64,000 bases of DNA, from the NCBI GenBank assembly GCA_031216915.1, contig CM062289.1, positions 448,532,910 to 448,596,909 on the forward strand. Direction: 5' to 3'. The stretch comes from Pictodentalium vernedei. Its lineage: Eukaryota > Mollusca > Scaphopoda > Dentaliida > Dentaliidae. The notes below the pieces were generated by a model. That model ran no database searches, was not told where the DNA came from, and saw only the letters and a program-made list of their open reading frames with translations. Position 1 is the first letter of the stretch. The number at the start of each line of letters is the position of its first letter. Of this stretch, positions 54,933-64,000 are shown one piece after another. Position numbers and translations under genes: made by a program.

Positions 54933-55667
54933 TACATATTTAGTGGAGATTAATGCCGACGTCCGTTTTTCAAGAAACGTTGGAACCGGTTGAGCGATTT
55001 TATTAAACTATTACATTGACATGGAGTCCCTTGTTTATGGACTATTATTTTACTATTCAATTATAATAATTATTATTTGGGGTTCCATGATTTGTCACGG
55101 CCTTCTTACGAGGAGGCCTATATCGACCCAGTGCCCCACCTGGTTATTCCTCCTCCCCTCTCCCTCATAATCTCCCAGCATTCAGTTAAAAACCGTTTCA
55201 TAATTCCACTCATTGGGGCTTTCTCGATCTTCTCAACTGTACAATTTGCCCTTTCCCTCATGTCATTTCTCACCCACTTACCTTCATATTTCATCGCATT
55301 TTTCCATTAGTTTCCCAAAGAATCTTGTTCTACTGGGCACATATTTCAGGCATGTTCCAGGGTCTCCATTACTCTGAAGTTACATATTTGGCCCGGTCCT
55401 TCCTCGCCCTTCCCGGTTCCCCATCAACTCCAGTGACTTGGATCTCACTATGAGCAACAATGACTCCCCACCGAACGATCCATCTAGGCACTCCTCAAAT
55501 TTGGCGCATCTTTTTTATATAAACCGTCTAAAGAGCTCTTGGTCGTAATTTCAGTTCACCATTTTCTATTGCAATCACCCAGCACCCTTCCCATGATAAG
55601 TCTGAGGTGAGAATTGTAGTAGAATTCTCCTGTTCAATCCTTGACCTTATAATATGTCAAAATAAAA

Positions 55668-57003
55668 AAAAACTGAAAGTGTCAATGACACTGTAGCTCA
55701 ACTTGTGTAAGACATGTGCATGGATAGTATGTGACACAGCAATGACACACATCTAGGTAATGACCTGATAACAAAGGTACATATAAATTATTCTAACGGT
55801 CTGTACAAAAATACTGACCATAGCCTGTAACAAATGTATAAGTAAAGTATTGTAAAGGTGGGCAACAGTTAGATGCTAAACTAGAAAAGAAATCTTTGAG
55901 TCCCAGAGTGGGTCTGACTGAACCCCAAAATATTTGTTCTCGTAGCTCAGTGATAACAAAGGCACCAAAAACACTCGTTCCTGTCCCAAGGTGATAACAA
56001 AGGTACCCAAGAAGTTTCGTGAAGATCGGTTCATAAATACAGCCTTTAGTCCGAGCTGTATTGACATGTGCACTTACTGTATATAAGTAGCACTGAATAA
56101 ATCAAAGTTCATCTATTTGCATAGTTTCTGCACGAGAAAAACCCCGTATTACATGTGATGTATTCGATGTTACTAAACATTAATACAAAAATGTATTCAA
56201 ATCAGAACTTTCATACAGAAGTTCTGTACAAAAAACCGATTGCACTAAGGTACAAAATGGCTGCTGGTGGCCATCTTGAATTTCGGACCACACCCGAAAA
56301 CATTCGTTCTCGTCCCACGGTGATAACAAAGGTACCCAGGAAGTTTCGTAAAGATCGGTTCATAAAGACTGCCTCTAGCCTGAGCCGTATAGAAGTTGTG
56401 TACAAAAAACTGATTGGGCCTAATTTCGGTACAAAATGGCCACTGGCAGCCATCTTGAATTTTGGACAGCACCCAGAAACACTCGTTCTCGTCCCAAAGT
56501 GATAACAAAGGTACCCAAGAAGTTTCGTGAAGATCGGTTCATAAATACAGCCCTAGCCCGAGCCGTATTTACATGTGTACTTACTGTGTGTAAGTAACAC
56601 TGAAAAAATCAAAGTTCATCTAATTTGCAGAATTTCTGCACGAGAAAAAAAAAACATATTATATGTGATGTATTCCATGTTACTAAACATTCAGACAAAA
56701 ATTTATTCAAATCAGAACTTTCATACAGAAGTTCTGTACAAAAAACTGATTGCACTAACTAAGGTACAAAATGGCAACTGGTGGCCATCTTGAATTTCGG
56801 AGCACACCCCAAAACACTCGTTCTCGTCCCACTGTGATAACAAAGGTACTCAAGAAGTTTCGTAAAGATCGATTCATAAATACGTCCTCTTGCCCGAGTC
56901 GTATTGAATTGTTGACGGACAGACGGACGAACAGACGGACGAACAGACGGACGGCGGGCCATGGCATAACCTCAAATTTGACTTACGTCAAAGTTGAGCT
57001 AAA
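55668..57003. repeat. Dispersed repeat with GATAACAAAGGTAC units, copy A
   Basis: AAGTGTCAATGACACTGTAG starts a segment that recurs at 63268. Within it GATAACAAAGGTACCCAAGA and TTTCGTGAAGATCGGTTCAT recur at about 56000, 56320, 56500 and 56840, so it is internally tandem (about 180-330 bp). It ends in GACGGACAGACGGACGAACA repeats (56917-56955) and a foldback with TTGAGCTAAAA. Confidence 0.8.
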
Positions 57004-57237
57004 AACGTTGTTAGAAAAATCTCTGAAAGGCCTTTCCAGAAGTGTAGTACATCTCAGCATGTAAACACCAAACCCAGAGGACACAAATATTACTGGAGAA
57101 ATCAACGGACAAAGAAGAAAACTTTGTCACTACCACTCCCCCTCCCCCTCCCATAAAGTTCAACCCAAAGACCCCGGGTTTAACCATAAAGCTAATTGGC
57201 TGAAGTTGTGTCTCTTCGAATACTTCATAAGTTATCT

Positions 57238-57497
57238 ACAGTACATGGAAAGTGGATTGTAACTAAATCACCCGAAGAGTGGAATTATCACCCAAAGTAT
57301 CGCTTACAAATTCTGTACATTTGAACAACAAAACACAAGCAATGTTTCAGGCAATGGACCTCCGGGAATAACCCGGAGGTCCATTGGCTGGAACTTTGCT
57401 TGTGCTTGTTATGCTTTGCAACAAATTTGCAATTATTGCTTGGGTGGAATCTCCACTCTGCAGTTGATTTATTGATAATACACTCTCCACGTACTGT
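57238..57497. mobile_element. Mariner-type MITE, copy 1
   Basis: Ends CAGTACATGGAAAGTG and CACTCTCCACGTACTG with TA or TG at the outside. The centre has CAATGGACCTCCGGGAATAA with its mirror. A GACA/CAGA microsatellite follows at 57519-57550. Confidence 0.75.
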
Positions 57498-57516
57498 GAG
57501 TTTTCTCACAAAATTT

Positions 57517-57548
<32 letters not shown>

Positions 57549-57639
57549 GTTCAATGACAATAACGCCCACATGAGACAGACGTCGACATGAGACATATGC
57601 CAGTAAATAATAACAATAAACAATATAAAGATACCCATA

Positions 57640-57970
57640 CATTTCAGTATATATTACTCTATACATGTATATAATCAACACTTATTACGGGAATCATTTC
57701 CTTTTCGAAGAAATGATCTAACCATGTTGCAGATGAGTTGCATGTATCACTTCTCTTGTTACTCATTGTACAGAAGAATTTTTGTTTGTCGCTCATGTTT
57801 GTCAAGATTTGATTTAGTTTCCCAATTTCCGCGAAATTTTGTTTTCTGAAGTCAGTATGTATTGGACATCTCATGATGAAATGCTCTTCTGTTTTAATTT
57901 CTGAATTACACTTTTTGCAAATCCTTTCATTAAGCTGCCGCATGTTCTCTTTTATAACCATTGCAAACAA
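57640..57970 (-). pseudogene. LINE C-terminal fragment with zinc knuckle
   Basis: The minus-strand frame has ERICKKCNSEIKTEEHFIMR and CPIHTDFR, the CxxC...H...C knuckle, followed by a helical end. Only the last ~100 codons of an RT protein remain. Confidence 0.75.
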
Positions 57971-58199
57971 GGGGCCTTAATCGCTCACCTGACAGAGTGG
58001 TTCAAAGTATTTGAGGGTCACATTCAGATGGTCATGGTTCATCAACACCACAGAGGATGGCAAATTGAAATGATTATTATCATAGATCTTTCTGACTGTT
58101 TCCAATTCTATCAGCTGTAGACAAGCACTGCCAAACTAACAAGGGTTGTTAGGGCACTGCAGTTTGAAAGGCAAATTTTATGGAAAAACACTAAGGAGA

Positions 58200-58440
58200 G
58201 AATTTGAATACACTTGAACCTAACCTACCCCCACCCCCTCCCCCATAGAGGGCCTATTGAACAAACTTGAATCCAGAGATCTTATATACCAAATATGTAA
58301 GAATTCTGGCTGGTGGATCTGAAGAAGGTTTTTAAAGAAGGAAAGGTCCTCATATTGCACTAAGTTAAACTTTTGGCTCCAATATGGTGCCCAAATATTA
58401 ACCAAGGGACTCGATTTGAACGAACGTGAATCTGTCCCCC

Positions 58441-58471
<31 letters not shown>

Positions 58472-58975
58472 ACCTTCCCGAGTTGTTGTATACCAAAGAT
58501 CAAGTATACCTCAAAAGATTCTAATTGATGGTTCTGGAGATGAAGATTTTTTAAAGAAATTCCCTAATATTGTACTAAGTTAAAATTCGAGCACCCATAG
58601 GGAGCCCAAATATTAATCCGGGGAGTGGACTTGAACACACTTGAATCTGACCCCCATAGAGATGTTGTATACCAAATATGAAAGTATTCTGATTGGTGGA
58701 TCTGAAGAAGATTTGTAAAGAAATTCCCTCATATTGCACTAAGTTCAAATTCGGGCTCCCATAAGGAGCCCAACTATTAACCCAGAGATCCGATTTGAGC
58801 AAACTTGAATCTGAGCCACCCATGTTGTAATCGAAATATGAAAGGATTCTGACTTGTGGATCTGAAGATGACGATTTAAAAAAAACAAACCCTTTTTGCA
58901 CTAAGATAGAATTCGGGCTCCCATAGGGATCCCAAATATAAACCCAGGGACTCGATTTGAACAAACTTGAATCAA
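58200..58975. repeat. Degenerate 170-180-bp array related to 41270-43225
   Basis: About four units with GATGTTGTATACCAAATATG, TTCTGATTGGTGGATCTGAA and CATATTGCACTAAGTT. A C22 run with CACACACA follows at 58437-58472. Confidence 0.85.
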
Positions 58976-58987
58976 CCCCCCGTATCA

Positions 58988-61963
<2,976 letters not shown>

Positions 61964-62198
61964 CAGTACATGGAGAGTGGAGTGGAGTTGTCACCCAAAG
62001 TATCACTTTCAAATTCTGTACATGTGGAAAAATAACACAAGCAATGTTTCAGCCAATGAACCTCCGGGTATAACCCGGAGGTCCTTTGGCTGGAACTCTG
62101 CTTATGCTTGTTATGCTTTGCAACAAATTCGCAATTATTGCTTGGGTGGAATCTCCACTTTGTGGGTGATTTAGTGATAATACACCCTCCGCGTACTG
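61964..62198. mobile_element. Mariner-type MITE, copy 2
   Basis: Ends CAGTACATGGAGAGTG and CACCCTCCGCGTACTG; the centre is AATGAACCTCCGGGTATAAC with its mirror. TA precedes the left end. Confidence 0.75.
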
Positions 62199-62284
62199 CA
62201 ATAGCGTTACTTCCCCGCCCCGTTTCCCATGTTTCTAAGCAATGAGTTTTGAAGCGTTTCCATGAAAACATTCAGTGGTATCAT

Positions 62285-62337
62285 CAGTACCCCCCCCCCC
62301 CCCACACACACGGAAATAAGGGGGGGGGGGGGGGAGA
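62285..62337. repeat. Poly-C/poly-G foldback
   Basis: A C14-16 run, then CACACACACGGAAATAA, then a G16 run. The arms can pair. Confidence 0.8.
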
Positions 62338-62629
62338 TGAAAAAATAATTCTTTGACGTTATCACGTGATTTAATTCTCACTTAATTCTCACGATACTGT
62401 ACGCGGATAAAATATTCAGAACCAACGGTTTTTCTCAATAAAACATGAAATAATTATATATATATATAAACCAACTGCTTCGGGTCTTGGCTTGAATAGA
62501 GTAACTGTCTCTATTGGATAAAAGAAAACTTCAGATGAATTGCCTTAACGCACATCATTTGTTATGGAGGCCACTATGCCACTTTAGCGTAAAAAACGTT
62601 CCACACAGAGTTGGAGCGACGTGAATAAC

Positions 62630-62846
62630 AGACCATACTAGAACAAAAGATTCTAGAAATAGTAAAAATTTTCATTTTTTTTTGTCTCAGTAGCATTGCT
62701 TATGACGCCCTGATGGAACGAGCTCGGTGAACACGTTCGAATGAGGGCGTTTTTACCTATATTCTTGAGACAAAGAAGAAATTTGAAGGTCAATTTCCGA
62801 GTGAATAGCATAAGACAGTTTTATACTTGCGTCAGATAAAGAGTCA
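62630..62846. mobile_element. Strongly decayed group-1 MITE
   Basis: TTTTTTTGTCTCAGTAGCAT, TATGACGCCCTGATGGAACG and a weak mirrored arm are still recognisable. The ends are lost. Confidence 0.55.
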
Positions 62847-62885
62847 ATCTTTTATTTCTTTAATGAGAAAAATCCTACAGTACTA

Positions 62886-63129
62886 CAGTACATGGAGAGT
62901 GGATTGTAACTAAATCCACCGGGGAGTGGAGTTATCACCCAAAGTATCACTTTAAAATTCTGTACATGTGGACAGACACAAGCATTGTTTCAACCAATGG
63001 TATACCCGGAGGTCCATTGGCTGGAACTTTGCTTATGCTTGTTATGCTTTGCAACAGATTTGCAATTATTGCTTGGGTAGAATCTCCACACTTCATGTGT
63101 TTTATTGATAAGACACTCTCCACGTATTG
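62886..63129. mobile_element. Mariner-type MITE, copy 3, TA on both sides
   Basis: Ends CAGTACATGGAGAGTG and CACTCTCCACGTATTG, flanked by TA at both sides. The centre is partly deleted. Confidence 0.78.
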
Positions 63130-63267
63130 TATACCCAAAGGTCGTGACTCAAATTTTGTGTTATTTGTTTCATATTTTACTATCGAAACATAGTTTATGA
63201 CCCCCTCAATTGAACGATCTCGTCGGGTCCGTTCCAGTGTGGGATCATAAGGAATCTTTTGGAAGAA

Positions 63268-64000
63268 AATGAAAGTGTCAATGACACTGTAGCTCAACTT
63301 GTCAAGACAAAGACATGTACATGTATAGTATGTGACACAGAAATGACAAACACCTAGGTAATGACCTGATAACAAAGGCACATATAAAGTATTGTAACGG
63401 TCTGTACATAAATACTGAGCGTTGCCTGTAACAAATGTATAGGTAAAGTATTGTAAAGGTGGGTGACAGTCAGATGCTAAACTAGAAAAAATCTTTGAGT
63501 CCCAGAGTGGGTCTGACTGAACCCCAAAATATTTGTTCTCATAGCACAGTGATAACAAAGGCACCCCAAAACACACTCATTCCTGTCCCAAGGTGAAAAC
63601 AAAGGTACCCAAGAAGTTTCGTGAAGATCAGTTCACAAATATGAGCTGTGTAGAAGTTGTGACAAAAAACTGATTAGACCTAATTTCGATACAAAATGGC
63701 CACTGGCAGCCATCTTGAATTTTGGACCGCACCCAGAAACACTCGTTCTCGTCCCAAGGTGATAACAAAGGTACCCAAGACGTTTCGTGAAGATCGGTTC
63801 ATAAATACAGACTCTAGCCCGAGCCGTATTGACATGTGTACTTACTGTGTGTAAGCAGCACTGAAAAAATCAAAGTTCATCTAATTTGCATAATTTCTGC
63901 ACGAGAAAAAAACCTGTATTATATGTGATGTATCCCATGGTACTAAACATTCACACAAAAAATTATTCAAATCAGCGCTTTCATAAGGAAGTTCTGTGCA
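63268..64000. repeat. Dispersed repeat with GATAACAAAGGTAC units, copy B
   Basis: AAGTGTCAATGACACTGTAG at about 63268 starts a close copy of 55668-56700. It runs to the window end. A decayed group-1 MITE centre lies just before it (63185-63262). Confidence 0.8.

Larger units (their letters stand above)
51747..55009 (-). mobile_element. Penelope-like element, 5'-truncated, with inverted 36-bp ends
   Basis: The left end AGTTTAATAAAATCGCTCAA ... CGTTTC (51747-51782) is mirrored at 54974-55009. The minus strand codes a truncated RT and a GIY-YIG endonuclease. The part from 51845 to 53676 has no clear gene; it contains a C14 run at 52206 and a C/G foldback near 52700-52740. Confidence 0.75.

Noticed and set aside
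56200-56970. Overlapping frames on both strands in the GATAACAAAG repeat
   Set aside because: They follow the dispersed repeat and recur in copy B with breaks. No coding bias is seen.

Overview
The window is nuclear DNA from an animal, most likely a mollusc. It holds three coding exons of a spliced beta-tubulin gene, a dense and often nested set of animal transposons, and long degenerate arrays ending in GACGG-type simple repeats followed by a GAGCTAAA-like end. That last feature recalls dispersed repeats of bivalve genomes; the bivalve guess is inference from remembered repeat style, not proof.

The main object is a complete 18.15 kb Polinton/Maverick (adintovirus-like) element at 5058-23209. 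It begins AG and ends CT, has terminal inverted repeats of about 425 bp, and is flanked by a 6-bp target duplication, TACGCA (5052-5057 and 23210-23215). All its genes are intronless. Rightward: an unrecognised acidic protein, a small basic protein, the packaging ATPase, a penton-like minor capsid protein, a core-like protein with a hydrophobic segment, a charged orphan protein, protein-primed DNA polymerase B, an adenain-type protease and a fibre-like protein with six tail-fibre-type repeats. Leftward: two tandem paralogs of unknown function, the hexon-like major capsid protein, a retroviral-type integrase, a zinc-ribbon plus phospholipase A2 protein, a membrane-associated protein and a small zinc-motif protein. 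Together these would replicate DNA by protein priming, integrate it, and build, package, mature and deliver a virion. This copy is dead: polymerase, integrase, ATPase, the first rightward gene and one paralog carry in-frame stops, and the ATPase, first gene and core gene also have frameshifts. Capsid, fibre, protease and PLA2 frames remain open.

The Polinton sits inside the reverse transcriptase gene of a 5'-truncated non-LTR retrotransposon (3372-24866, 13-bp target duplication), which itself interrupts the second unit of a tandem repeat. A second non-LTR element lies at 857-2965.

From 24.9 to 49 kb the DNA is repeat-dominated. There are about a dozen short elements with TTAA target duplications and CCCTTTACC-like ends around a large palindrome (piggyBac-like MITEs). 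There is also a hAT-type MITE containing one of these plus a LINE tail, a Tc1-like element whose transposase core is replaced by telomere-like repeats, tRNA-derived SINEs, a composite 38/85-bp satellite and several minisatellites.

From 49.8 to 60.9 kb lies the beta-tubulin gene on the minus strand (exons 2-4; exon 1 was not found). Its 8.4 kb intron holds a 5'-truncated Penelope-like element with an RT and a GIY-YIG endonuclease plus a hammerhead-like core. The last 3 kb are dispersed repeats and mariner-type MITEs.
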